DNA of 64,000 nucleotides. Source: Euryodendron excelsum. Lineage: Eukaryota > Streptophyta > Magnoliopsida > Ericales > Pentaphylacaceae. Below the pieces are notes generated by a model. It was not told the origin of the DNA, made no database searches, and worked only from the letters and a program-made list of their open reading frames with translations. Shown here in pieces: positions 8,823 through 20,391 of the stretch (its first letter is position 1; every line of letters begins with the position of its first letter). Both the position numbers and the translations under genes were made by a program. The stretch is from assembly GCA_033060915.1 (NCBI GenBank), contig CM065394.1, positions 16,425,501 to 16,489,500 on the forward strand. The letters run 5' to 3'.

Positions 8823-10725
8823 ATTAGACACATGAAAACCATATTGAGTGATAGGTACTGTAATATGGCCACAAAATGGCCAGTCGTTAAACCTCTTAGT
8901 TTATTAGTGACTACCAATCATGAATCATAGCAGTTGTACCATTAATAGGTATTTCTTTCCATGTATTACAATGTATGATAATTCCCAATAAGAAATGGAT
9001 GAGGTACTTTAATACTTTATTGATGACTACATACTAGTCATTTAAGGACCTACTTTATTTATCCCAATGGATATCATATATGACAAGTGCACAATTAAAG
9101 TAATGTCTTTACTCTCCAAAATATTTGAAAATTTGTTCACAAACTGTGAATTACTAAAATAAGAAAGCAAAATTAAACATCAAATGAGCTAATAAGTCCC
9201 ATATACTCCACATGACCATGGTATACTTTAGCCAGTAATGCTTTGGTCCTGGGATTTGCAACCATCAACTCTGTGCTAATGTGCTTAATAGCTACATCTG
9301 GCATATTTACTTTCTCTTTGATAACAAGATACTTTATGTCAATGTACTTGTTTTAGTTGCCACTTTTGTTATTTTTAAAGAAATAAACTGCAATCAAATT
9401 ATCACAATAAAGCCTTAATGGTCTTGATACAGAATCAATAACCCTTAATCCTGAGATAAAATTCCTTAACTATAGAGCCTATGAAGTGGCTTCATAGCAT
9501 GCAACAAATTATGCTTCCATAGTGGATGAAGCAATTATAGATTGCTTTATGCTTCTCCAAGATATAACTCCTCCAACAAGAGGAAAGATATATCCTAAAG
9601 TAGACCTCCTGGTGTCTGAACATCCAACAAAATTTGAATTTGAAAATCCAATCACCTCTAATGAATCCATATGTCTGTATGTCAACTTGTAGTTCTTGGT
9701 TCCTTGCAAACACCAAATGACTTTCTTAGCAGCTTTCTAATGTCAAGTCTTGGATTGCTTTGGTATCTGCCCAACATTCCTACTATAGACCTAATATCAG
9801 CTCTCGTACAGACTTAAATATATCAAGCTGCCAACTGCTGATGCATAAGGTATGCTCTTTATCTACTATTATTCTAAACTATTTTGTGGTGACTGAATCA
9901 GACTGAACTTGTCTATTTTAACAATGGGTGCTACACTAGGTGAACAAGACTTCACATTAAATATTTTCAAAATCTTTTTAATATAGGCCTTCTAAGAGAG
10001 TGCCAATATCCTTTGTGATCTATCTTTGTGAATCTCAATGCCAATGATATAAGAGGCTTCACCCATATCTTTCATTTCAAAGTTTTGAGAAAGAAAAACT
10101 TTTGTATCGCTTAGCAAGCCCAAATCACTTCTTGCAAGTAAAATATCATCCAGATACAAGACTAAAAAGATATACTTAATCCCACTGACTTTAAGGTTTA
10201 TACATTGATTAACAATGTTCTCCGTAAAGCTATATGAAGTAACAATGTTTTGAAACTTTAAATACCATTTGCGGGAGGCTTGTTTTAGTCCATATATATA
10301 TTTTCTTAACTTGCAAATCAATTGATTCTATTTAGAAGAAAATCCTTAAGGCTGAACCATGTATACCTCTTCCTTAAGATCTTCATTCAAGAAAGCCGTT
10401 TTCACATCCATCTGTTGTAACTCCAAATCAAAATGAGCTACTAATGCCATGATAATCCTAAATGAATCCTTCTTAGAAACTGGAGAGCAGGTTTCATAGT
10501 AATTAATTCATTCCTTTTGAGTGAAACCCTTAGCTATAAGTCTTGCCTTATATTGTTCAATGTTACCAGAAGAGTCTCTTTTGGTCTTATAGACCTATTT
10601 ATAGCCAACGGCTATATTTTCTTTTGGTAACTCAATGTGATCCCAAATTTGGTTTTTAGCCATTAATTCCATCTCTTTCTTCATGGCATCACGCCATAAG
10701 GTGGAATTGTCCCCATTCATGGCTT
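8823..10725 (-). pseudogene. Copia reverse transcriptase and RNase H
   Basis: Minus-strand translation shows KARLIAKGFTQ near 10540, DVKTAFLNEDL near 10390, KLRKYIYGLKQASRKWY near 10310 and YLDDILLA near 10150, all standard copia RT boxes with the catalytic Asp pair kept. RNase H follows with GCSDTRRSTLGYIF and ISWRSIKQ near 9640-9540. Stops and shifts split it, for example after MVQP near 10360. It is the C-terminal part of the Pol polyprotein, which copies the RNA and removes it. The stretch 8823-9480 holds the decayed C-terminus. Confidence 0.88.
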
Positions 10726-12000
10726 GTCAAAATGAACTAGGATCAGCTTTAGGCCCAGCATCAAAGTTAGATTCTTGTATGTATACAAGGTAATCACTAG
10801 AAATTACTAATTTCCTTTATCTTGAAGATCTCCTTACTCCCATTGGTTCTTGTAAATTTTGAATGAGAGGTTCTACTAGAATTTGTTCCTCATGGAGTGG
10901 TTCTTCTTTTGTTGGTTGCTCTTTAATGGTATATGGAATTTGGGATGGAAAAGGAACCATTTTCTCAATTGATTTCTCAATGGGGTCCCTTATTTCCTCA
11001 AACTCAATGGTTCGAGGAGAACCACTCTCATTAGTTTCAAGATCCTCAAGATATTTAGCATTTCTAGATTCAAGAATTCTAGGTGTGTGTGAAAGATAAT
11101 AAAACTTCAATCCTTTGGAGTTTTCTGCATACCCAATGAAAAAATTGCTAACTGTTCTTGGGTCTAATTTCTTCATGTGTGGGTTATAAACCCTTACCTC
11201 AACTGGACAACCCCATATATGTAGATGTTTTAAACTTGGTTTCCGTCCTTTTCATTTCAAAGGTGTTTTAGGAACAACTTGAGATGGAACCCTGTTTAAG
11301 ACATACGCAATAGTTTTTAAGGCCTAACTCTATAGATTTATCGGAATATTAGAATGACTTAGCATGCTCCACACCATGTCTATAAGTGTGTGGTCCATTC
11401 TTTTAGCCACACCATTTTGTTGTAGTGTTCCAAGCATTGAATATTGAGCAATTATGCCCTCTTCTTTAAAAAACCTAGCAAATGGACCTGGTAGTTGTCC
11501 TGCTTCTGTGTACCTCCCATAATATTTTTCACCCCTGTCTGACCTTACAATCTTAATTTTCTTTCCTGTTTGTCTCTCTACCTCTGTCTTATAGGCTTTC
11601 AAAGTATCTAGTGATTCAACCTTATCAAATAAGAGGTAGAGATACATATATTGTATATGGTCATCAATGAATGAGATAAAATATCTCTAACCATTCAAAC
11701 AAGGTAGAGTAAATGGTCCATAGAGGTCTGTGTGTATGATCTCAAGAGTATTAGAACTCCTCTTGGCTCCTTTAGTGGACTTGTTGGTTTGCTTTCTCTT
11801 AATGCAATTCACACAAGTACCAAAATCAGTAAAATCAAAAGCATTTAAAATTCATTCATTTACCAATCTTTTAATTCTTTCCTTAGAGACATGTCCCAAT
11901 CTCCTATGCCATAACATAGAGGAATTCTCATTGATAATGTTCCTCTTTATGCCAATCCCATCATGCAAGGTCGAAATGCTATTTTCAAAATTAGGATTTA
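10726..12000 (-). pseudogene. Copia integrase
   Basis: Minus-strand HTDLYGPF (about 11730) and VRSDRGEKYYG (about 11540) carry the first two Asp of the DDE triad. The third box reads QQNGVAKRMDHTL (about 11410) where the family has NGVAER, so the catalytic Glu is a Lys. The C-terminal part (KKLDPRTVSNFFIGYAENSK, about 11175) is the usual integrase tail. Besides frameshifts, the E-to-K change alone should abolish strand transfer. Confidence 0.85.
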
Positions 12001-12785
12001 AACAAATCTAAATAATCCATCATCTAAAAAACTATTGCCAATGATGACTTTATTTTGCAATAAATCAAAATTTGCATCACTAGAATTGAAACTAAATCCA
12101 AAAGGTACTAATTTAGAAATAGAAACCAAATTTTTAGAAAATGATGGAACATACAAACTATTTTCACGATTCAAAATAAAACCAAATTTTAAAACCAATC
12201 TGAAATTCCTAATAGCCTCCACTTGTGAACGCATCCCATTTCCTGAATAGATGCCTTGTTCACTTATTGTCGTTTTCTCAGGCTGAGAAAGTCCTGCATG
12301 GTATTGGCAATGTCAACCTACCATGTATTATTAGGAACATTAACAAAATTGTATTCATAACACACAAAAGATAAGAGATTACCTTTTTTTACAAGCCATT
12401 TCTTATACTTGGCACAATCCTTCTTTACGTTTCCTTTTTTCTTACAAAAGAAGCATACACCTTTATTGCCATAATGCTTCATTGACACTTTTCTGTGCTT
12501 CTCTTGAGGAACACCATTGTCCTTATGATCCTTCCCCTTTGCATGAAATGCTAGATTAGTAGTTTTCAGCTTTTCATGCTTCAGCCTTTCTTCCTCTTGA
12601 ACACACATGGTCAGAAGTTCATTCGCTGACCATTTTTCCTTATGTGTGTTGCAGGAAATTTTGAAAGGACCGCACTCCATAGCAAGAGAGTTAAGGACAA
12701 AATGCACTATGAATGACTCAGAAATTTATATTTTTAATGCTTTTAGTTGAGCTGCAATGTCCCTTATTTTCATGATATGTTCACG
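12001..12785 (-). pseudogene. Copia gag (truncated) and pre-integrase region
   Basis: Starts mid-gag at the deletion join: EHIMKIRDIAAQLK, then FVLNSLAMECGPFKIS, WSANELLTMCVQEEERLK, and the zinc knuckle CFFCKKKGNVKKDC. The knuckle should be CX2CX4HX4C, but His is replaced by Asn. Downstream, LYVPSFSKNLVSISKL marks the protease/pre-integrase border. The gag N-terminus was lost in the 5' deletion. Confidence 0.83.
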
Positions 12786-12867
12786 CACACAATATACATT
12801 AGAGATATATACGTATATACTTTATACATGTGGCAAGTGGGCCACACTTTAGGAAACATGGCTTACA
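12786..12867 (-). repeat. 5' LTR remnant (82 bp) of the copia element
   Basis: Matches 8725-8806 base for base over most of its length and ends TGTAAGCC on the minus strand. It joins gag coding sequence at 12785, leaving out about 450 bp of LTR plus leader and early gag. Confidence 0.82.
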
Positions 12868-12872
12868 CTAAC

Positions 12873-14243
12873 TTCTTGTGGGACAAAGTCTTGAATGCTT
12901 CCTCCTCCTCAAAACCTAAATATGGTAGCACATTTAGTTCCTTTGCTTTAATTCCAACTCCCTTTGAGCCGTTGTCCTCTTGAGAAGCACAACCATTAAA
13001 ATTCGAATTCAAAATACTTCTGTGGGTGCCCAATGATGAATTTGAAATTGGTAAATTAGTGTCCTCCACGTGGCTCAGTAACGCCAGGTCATCGTTTCTC
13101 TGCAGTGAACTGAGTAAATTATCTCCACTTGCTTCATCGTCTCTGGCCAGTGAGGATGAACCTTTGTTGGCCTTGAATTGGTTGCTTTTGTACTCAAATA
13201 CAGAATCCTCTTCCTTCCTTTCCAAGCTTGATTCCTTTAGTGAAGGTGATTCCAATAAGTGATTACCACTAGAGTTGCTGTTCCACACATGGATTTTCTA
13301 AAATTGTCTTTCTGATATCCTGATTTTGTATAGGAATCTGCCCACTTGTAGATTGTAATAGTCATATATAGGATTATTATAGGAGGTTTCTATCAGGATT
13401 CTTCCATACTCCAAATCTGACCTATTTAGGGTATTAGCATCCACTGCAATTGTTGTTCCACATATCTTTTCTATTTTTTGAAAGTTTGAAACATGCCAAG
13501 CATGCAAAGGCATCCCTTCCACATTGAGCCATACCCTTCTTATTGAATTGAATTCTTTTTATGTCCATTCATGGACTACAGAGAACCAATTATAGAGCCA
13601 TTCTTTCTCGTCTTATAACATGGGTTTTTTGTCTTCCGCACTGCAAAATTGGATTAGTACCTTTAGACCTCCTAAAGGTTTGATGATAATGCTAAAAACT
13701 CTATCAGCTCTCATTGCTTCTTTTATTCCTGGTATGATGTCAAGATTTGTTACTATGCGAATGACACAGTTAATGATCCATTTCTCATCAATTGCTTCTA
13801 CAATGGTCTTTGTTTTTTTTTATGATTTTCTAATTTGGCTTAGTGTGTTTCCATTTCTCATCTTTGAGTGCATACTGTTTAGGTGTAATACCCCTATCGT
13901 TTGCCAGAATAATTTTGACATTTTTATTGTTCTTCTGGGTTGGATTTGTTTCCTCTTTCCTTTTTTGCTTCCTTTTATCATTCCCATACAAAGCATGTTT
14001 CCCAATTAGTTGATAATGTAGCAACCATACTCCATTATATGAAAAAGTGGCTTTTTCAGCCTTATGATTGTTCAGGAAATGTACAAAGCCATGTCTTGAG
14101 TTGCTAATCTTTCTGCTTTTCCTTGGGATAAAATAGTTAGTAACCTTACCACATTTAGAGAATATTTTTCTCAACCAGACAATATTCATGTTATATGGTA
14201 CGTTTTCAACGAATAGAGCGAAGTAGTGATTGTTTTGCATCAT
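12873..14243 (-). pseudogene. LINE ORF1, RRM-type RNA-binding protein
   Basis: Starts MMQNNHYFALFVENVPYN at 14243. An RNA-recognition motif spans residues about 8-80, with RNP2-like LFVENV and RNP1-like RHGFVHF. Further along are LIQFCSAEDKKP near 13640 and GMPLHAWHVSNFQKI near 13500, then GRILIETSY, the pattern of plant L1 ORF1 proteins. The C-terminal half (13288-12873) is an acidic Ser/Asn/Glu-rich stretch. A few stops and shifts interrupt it. It would bind LINE RNA. It is cut at 12867 by the copia element and continues in frame at 8263. Confidence 0.82.
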
Positions 14244-14744
14244 GATATAACTGGAAAAAAAGCAGTAATATCACACAATACACAATGAATAAGTAAAAAA
14301 GGACTGAAGGCAGACGATAAAGTGAAGAAGGAGGTAATGAAGAACTGTAATTTTGGTCCTTCCTACACCCAAATAGGATAGGATGCTAGGTTAAAATTCA
14401 GGAGCAATTCATTTGAACCTCCTTACACCCAGCTGGGCAATATGCGAGATTACAACTTTAAGAATTTCAATTTGAACAAACCTCCCTACTCCGAAGACTA
14501 GGCAGCATGTGATGTTACTGAAGTCTACCTCTCTTTGAGATTCTCCATATTTTATTTATAGTATTTTCTCAATCTTCCTTATTGTAGCCATATCAATTAG
14601 GTTTGTCCCCACTCCAATTGGACATGAGTCATCATCTTATTAGTGGATCATGCTTTCTAACTTTGGACGTAAGTCATAATCCACTTCCCTCATCTCTCAA
14701 CAGCTAAGGGAAACTGTGATCCCTCAACTAATTAGAATCAACAT
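14244..14744 (-). promoter_or_regulatory. LINE 5' untranslated region with three 60-bp repeats
   Basis: CCTCCTTACACCC-like motifs start at 14358, 14418 and 14481, each followed by a G/A-rich stretch and a GAT or GGT run, giving degenerate units of 60-63 bp. L1-like elements carry an internal promoter here, so the repeats may be promoter units (inference). The rest is ordinary AT-rich sequence up to the solo LTR. Confidence 0.55.
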
Positions 14745-17216
14745 TGTCATGCCCCGATTTTTTGCACTCGAAAAAGACAAGTGAGAAAAACACAGTACTC
14801 TCTTGTTAAAACTCATCCTCTTAGAAGGGCAAGTGTGACTAGGTTTGAATTTGAAAATTGATTTGATTAAGGGCTTTTAGAAAAAGGTTTGGTGTCGCCA
14901 CCTAACTTGATTAAGGTGAGTTAAGTCACCTAAAACTAAACGCAATTCGAAGATTACACTTAGGGTTTTTAAAAAGGTTTTGAAAACTTCCTTAATAGAG
15001 GGTTTTTAAGATAATAGGTTATTTGGTAGCCTTTGGAAATATTTAAGCCCTTTTTGAAAATAACTCCATTTTGGTCTTTGAAAACAGTGATCTAGGTTCC
15101 GAGGTTGGTTACGTGTAGGGAAGACTCACTAAGCCATCACCTTACCCTGCCCTTGCGGTACCTACATGTCTATTTACCCTAGGTTCACTCATTTAGAATC
15201 TTTGATTAATAAATGTTCAATACCATCCACTTTAGAAAATAACTATATGATGCATGATATGTAAGTGCAAGAAAAAGACTTGATTTTGGAAATAGATTTG
15301 AAAAGAAGATTTAATTTTGAAAATAAGGTTTTAAAAATTAAAAATAGATTGTGGAATTGGAGATTTGATTTAGAGTTAAAAACTTGAAATAGATTATAGA
15401 ATTGAAAATTTGAGAAAGGTTATGAAATTAGAAATTTGAAAAAGGTTGTGACTGCACCCATAAGGGTTACCTACGTATCCCTTTTTAGGAATTAGGTCAG
15501 TCGTAGTCTGGACAAGAGTCTGATTGAAAATAGACACTTTGAGGTTGAAAAGTTTGATTTGAAAATATTTGATTTGAAAAGAGTTTGATTTGAAAAATGA
15601 TTTCATTTGAACTTAAAATAGAAGATATCAAATCGAGATTTGATTTGAAATTGAAATTAGACTTGAAAAAAGGGTTTGAATTTGGAAAGAAAACTTGGAA
15701 TTGATTTAGGAAAGAAGGAATTGAGTTTTAAAAACATTTTGAAGTTTGAAATTGGAAAACCATCTTGGTTTAGAAAAGAGTTTTAGAAAGGAATTGAAGT
15801 TTCTTAACTTGGAATTAATATTGAACTAGGGTTTAGATATCCTAGGGTTGGAACATATAGTTGAATTAGGAAGGTTTGATTTAGATTTGAAAGATTTGAT
15901 TTTAGAGAGTTGAATTTAGAAAAGTTGGATTCAAGGAAGACTTGAAAAGAGATTTGATTTGATTTAGAAATATTTGACTTGATTATTTGATTTGAAAGAA
16001 TTTAGAAAGTTAGGTTTAAGAAAGATTAGATTTTAGAAATCTTTGAATTTAGGAAAGTTTCAAAATAGGAAAGTTCCGTTTTAGGAAAGTACCAAATTAG
16101 GAAAGTTTCCTTTTAAGAAAGTATTGAATTTAGAAAAATTTTATTCGTATTTCCTAAAGTAGAAGTTTAGATTTTATTTCTAAAAGAGATTATTTGATTT
16201 TGTTTTCTAAAATTGAAAGATTTGATCTAGTTTCCTAAACAGGAAGATTAGATTTGACATGGAATTAGAAAGATTGAATTTTGAAAATCTAGGATTTGTA
16301 AAGCTATAATTTGGTTTAGAAAAAGAGTTTTTGGATATCTGGGATTTGATGTAGAGCATAGTTTTGGAAACCTATGATTTGAAGCAAAAGAGGAAGTCAT
16401 GTTTTTAGGAAAGAGAATTAGGGTTTCCTAACCATAGAATCTAGAGCTTGACTTGGACTCCAAGAAAAAGAGATTTTTAGAAAGTAGACTTTTTGAAGAG
16501 AGTTTCTAGGAAACAAGCTTGAAGAGAGTTTTTAGAAAGTAAATTTTTTGAAGAGAGCGTCTGGAAAGGAGTTTGAAAAGAGTTTTTGCAAAATATTGAA
16601 GGGAGTTTTTTGGAAAGAAGTTTGAAAAGCAATTTGGAGAATGATTTGAATATGGACTCTTGAAATCTTTTGAATGTCTCACTTTCCTAAAACCATTCTA
16701 ACCATGAAGAGATTAGAACCATTTTAAGTTGGTGGTTTGTAAAACAACATGAATTTGCAATATGGACCAATATGATCACATTGAATATCATACTTTCCTA
16801 AAAGAACTCTAACCATGGAATGGCTAGAATCATCTTAAGATGGTGGTTTTGATGAAAAACAATGTAGGGTTTAAACCCAAAATATAGACCTTAATGGTCA
16901 CAATGATTATAACACTTTTCTAAAAGAAGCCTAACCATGGAATGGCTATAATCACTCTAAGATTGTGATTTTGAAAACAAGTTTGAACGATGATTTTTTA
17001 TGCAAGCTTTGAAAACAACTTTAAGTGGATGAATGAATATGATATGCATAATGCAAGAAGGGTGGTGAATATACAAGGTTTGGCTTTACCATATAATCAA
17101 GGGGGCTGAATCCACACGGTCTAAGGTTGAACTAGATAAAGCCCCCGATACAGTGACTTTCAACAGTCCTTCCTACGCATGAACCAGGAAATCCCTTGTT
17201 TCAAGCATGCATTAAA

Positions 17217-17234
17217 GGGGGGGGGGGGGGGGGG
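17217..17234. repeat. Poly-G run (18 G) in LTR B
   Basis: An uninterrupted G run where copies A and C have a shorter C or G tract (TTTCCCCCCTTT near 2914 in A, AAGGGGGGAG near 26494 in C). Its length may be a sequencing estimate. Confidence 0.9.
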
Positions 17235-17580
17235 AGTAGAAGATAGGGGACTAAAATAGAAGAAAACCCAAGTGGGTTAGGAGGAAGAAGAGAGAGGGGG
17301 AAGTACATAAACAGAAAGAGAAAGCCTACCTTGTCTTCTTCTTATTTTGCTTGATCCTCGAGAGCTTTCAAGTTGCAGCACTTTGAGTCTTCAATAGAGG
17401 CTTTAGAAGCTTGAGTATGAGTCTATAGAGTATATATAAGCTAAGGTTAAAGTGTATGGTAGCTAGGGTTTGAAGAGACTAGAGGGAGCTAAGGTTTGGA
17501 GAGACTTCGAGCTCTGTATTTTGAAAAGTAGAGTTTTTGGACTAAGTTTGCAGACCCTTTTCACATAAGGGGAGAATCTG

Positions 17581-17589
17581 TATTTATAG
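17581..17589 (-). promoter_or_regulatory. TATA box of solo LTR B
   Basis: CTATAAATA on the minus strand, followed by CTTATGTGAAAAGGGTCTGC, the same downstream context as in copy A. Degenerate GGCGCC dyads lie just upstream (17600-17670). Confidence 0.7.
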
Positions 17590-19231
17590 ACATAAAACTA
17601 GCCTGGCGCTTATTGCAGTGGCACCAGGGCAAAATTTCCACTAGCGTCACTAGGAGTGGCGCCAGCCACTTAGGAAAGCTTTGAAGGCAGCAAGAAACGT
17701 ATCTTTCGACCCTTAATATGCAAGGCAAAATATTTGAGCACTTGTATTAGTGACTACCACATAATTTTTGGTTTGGCTTCACTAGGAATGACTCCAGAAG
17801 GTCCAGGAATGTTCTGGGAGGCCAGAAATGGTCCGAAAGGCCGAAAATGGGTGGAAACCCTTGAAATTGTGTCTAAGAGGTAAAGGACTTGAAAAATAAT
17901 GTCGGGATTGTTGACGTGGTCGGTCGAGCCATTAGGGGTAAAATGGTCAACTAGATTAGAAAACCATCGGAATGGACTTGGAATGTCTCATGAGATGACT
18001 TGAAGGTTGGAAATGCTATTTAGAATGGTCTGGAAGCTTACCGGTTTGATCCCTAAAGCCGATGTGAATGGACAGGGCGACCGGTCCACTAGGGGTAAAA
18101 AGGTCATTTTGCGCCAAGTTTGTCGGAATAGACTCGAAATGATCTGCAAAGGTGCTAGAAGGTTGAGAATACTATTAGAAGCATCCCCAAGAGGTAACTG
18201 GTTTGATACCCAGAGCCGGTGTGGTTCTCGGAGGTGCTCGGATTCTTAGGGGCAAAATGGTCATTTTGACCGAATGGTCTCGAAATTAGTTCGAAACCGA
18301 CTGGAAGGCACTTAAACATGCTGGATTGTCCTTGGAAAGATCTTGGAAGGATGGACTTACTGCTTTGAGGAATTAGTTACTTTCTCGAGAAGCGTGCCGA
18401 AAAGGCCCAAGGGACAGTTTGGTCATTTTTCACCGGAGTGGGCTAGCAGGCACTAGTATTGACCTGGGTTTTGAGTATTTTTGCCACTCTGACGGTCGGT
18501 GATGAGTTGGTTTCCAAAGTTATCTTGTCCTTTTGTAAACGTGTCATGGCCAAGAGGCGAGTTTAGTCCCGTGACAAAGGGAGTTTGTTGGCAATTTCCG
18601 ATGACAACCTGCTTGTAAGTGTTTCCGTCTCTCTGATAGTTGCGATGTTTACGAGTTTTTCTGCCAATCTGACAGTGCGCATTCATTCCGGAGATTGCCT
18701 GATCTCGGAAAACTGCTAGGTGGACTTATCGTTTGAGGAATCAACTTTCTCAAAAGACATGCCAAATAACAGACATTCTTCATTGGTAGGCTAGCAGACG
18801 CCAAAGGTGAACCGTTTTACCATCTTAGGGACTTGGGTTTTGTCTCGATCTATGGGTTTTTAGGGACTTACCGTTCCAAAGAGTTTTCTCAGAAAACGTG
18901 CCAGACTGATGGTCTTAGCGCATAAGAGATCAACTTTCTTGAAAGGTGTGTCAAATTTGATTTGGATTGGAATTGGATTTAAAATTGAATTTGAGATTGA
19001 AATGAGGACTTACCAACTCTAGGAAGACGTGCTAACTAGAATAAGACCAGGCAATGCCACAAGGGCATTTTGGTCATTTTGCCTCTGTTGAGCTCGGTGG
19101 GCCCGCAAAGCGATTGATTGATTGGATTTGAGACTAGACAACTGATTTTGATTTGAATGTGTCTGTGTTGGTTTGAATATGAGTCCGGTTGGACCGGAGA
19201 TTGCTGAGCGGGCAAAAATGGGGTTATTACA

Positions 19232-19607
19232 AACACAATGTTGATGTGTTGCCCCTGCTACCATGTGATATTCTTATAAAAATACCTCCCTCAGTTGGTT
19301 ATATTGAAATTTCAAAAGTATATAGAATACTGGATTTACATTTTTATGTAATTGTAGAATCTGATAAATACCAGTCCTGTGTACCGGATCAAATCTAGAC
19401 AATATCTCGACTAGACCTCACATTGATCAGGCATCCTAACAGGTATGGATGTAAATCCTACTTAAGGCCCATAAGCCACCCGAGCCCGGCCCGGCCCAAG
19501 CCCGAGCACCCTATGGGCGAGCCTAGGCCCCCTTTCTAGAAGCTTGAGCCCGGCCGGTGAACCGTGCTTACGCTCCGTGCTTACGCTCGGCTTGAGTGCT
19601 CATGAAA
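19232..19607. other. Flank of LTR B and a GC-rich patch
   Basis: 19232-19480 is AT-rich with no coding or repeat signal that I recognise; it may be the outer LINE 5' flank. 19480-19600 is very rich in GCCCGGCCC and GAGCCCGG words and holds a short direct repeat CCGTGCTTACGCTC. This looks like part of a small GC-rich repeat element, but no ends could be set. Confidence 0.4.
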
Positions 19608-19635
19608 CCCCCCCCCCCCCCCCCCCCCCCCCCCC
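19608..19635. repeat. Poly-C run (28 C)
   Basis: An uninterrupted C run at the border between the GC-rich patch and AT-rich sequence. Confidence 0.9.
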
Positions 19636-20059
19636 AAAACTAAACGGCTCTTTCCCTTTTAAATTCAATTTAATTTTTTTTAAACACCCCCCACCCTACC
19701 CGTGACCCCTCATTTTTAAATTCATTTTTCTTAACACGTTCATTAATTTAATAAATGTAATTGTATAAATAATTTACCTTAGTAATTCTTATTAATTATA
19801 TATAATAATAAATGTAAGTGTAAAGTTTTTTTTACATAAGTTAAAATAAATAAAATATACAAATAAATTTTTAATTCATAGAATCATAATGTATAATTTA
19901 TTATAGCTAAATTTTTTTAGCTATAAAAACCAATTAGACAGCAAAAGCATGGCATCACGCGCCTCACTAGCAGAGATCCTCACCTACAAATCAGCCACCA
20001 CCCCTTGATTGGGGGCACGATTGTGCCCATGAAACATGCAATTGTTTCCCAATAATCAC
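19636..20059. other. AT-rich stretch, probably including the start of the Ty3 LTR
   Basis: No gene seen. The part from about 19940 (lower AT, CCACCACCCCTTGATTGGGG) probably belongs to the upstream part of the LTR of the Ty3 element that follows, but the LTR start was not found. Confidence 0.4.
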
Positions 20060-20284
20060 TCCCAACTGCCACCTCTATATATAGGTGGCTTCACCTCTCT
20101 CCAAGATATAAATCATCTAATCCAAACTCTACTAATATATCTCCAAATTCTATCACCTAATTTTGGCATCAAAGTGTCATTGGTAAGCACCATACCAGTG
20201 TTGATAGTCCAAAGACTCTTCAGCTTCCATCGGATCATCCGTGCTTGGCCTGGAACAAATCGTACAAATTTACTGCAGCATCAG

Positions 20285-20306
20285 TCGGCACCGTATATAG
20301 GAATGA
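20285..20306 (+). other. Primer-binding-like segment of the Ty3 element
   Basis: TCGGCACCGTATATAGGAAT resembles the common plant Ty3 context TTGGCGCCGTCTGTGGGAAC, with mostly C-to-T or G-to-A differences. It lies where the LTR should end, about 85-105 bp before the gag start. Confidence 0.5.
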
Positions 20307-20391
20307 CTTTCTTGTTGTTTTCAGAGTCTTAACTAGATTCGGCACAACTACACGGAGGCAAACAACCATAAAGGATTAAAACACAACTAGG

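Larger units (their letters stand above)
8269..12867 (-). mobile_element. Ty1/copia retrotransposon, 5' end internally deleted
   Basis: A minus-strand element with gag, protease region, integrase, reverse transcriptase and RNase H in copia order, between a complete 3' LTR (8269-8806) and an 82-bp remnant of the 5' LTR (12786-12867). Flanks are CTGGC (8264-8268) and CTAAC (12868-12872), which match at 3 of 5 bases by G-to-A changes. The LINE frame is restored by excision, which supports these borders. The 5' LTR breaks off directly into mid-gag, so the rest of the LTR, primer site and gag N-terminus are gone. It cannot move by itself. Confidence 0.88.
14745..19231 (-). mobile_element. Solo LTR (4487 bp), Ogre/Tat-like, copy B
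   Basis: Minus-oriented relative of copy A. The left end reads TGTCATGCCCCGATTTTTTG and the right end GGGGTTATTACA. The flanks AACAT (14740-14744) and AACAC (19232-19236) agree at 4 of 5 bases, so this is a simple solo LTR. It shares the conserved blocks of A (for example TTACCTACGTATCC at about 15467), the C-poor plus-strand tract (about 15500-16950), and the promoter with a TATA box near 17585. U3 (about 17600-19231) holds only weak remains of the dyad array, such as GAGATTGCCTGATCTC near 18700. No ORF here is credible. Confidence 0.85.

Noticed and set aside
13620..14009. Plus-strand hydrophobic 129-codon frame
   Set aside because: Antisense shadow of LINE ORF1, whose RRM is on the minus strand.
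19480..19600. GC-rich patch as an exon or CpG island
   Set aside because: Made of repeated GCCCGGCCC words with no open coding pattern; more like a repeat-element piece, ends unknown.
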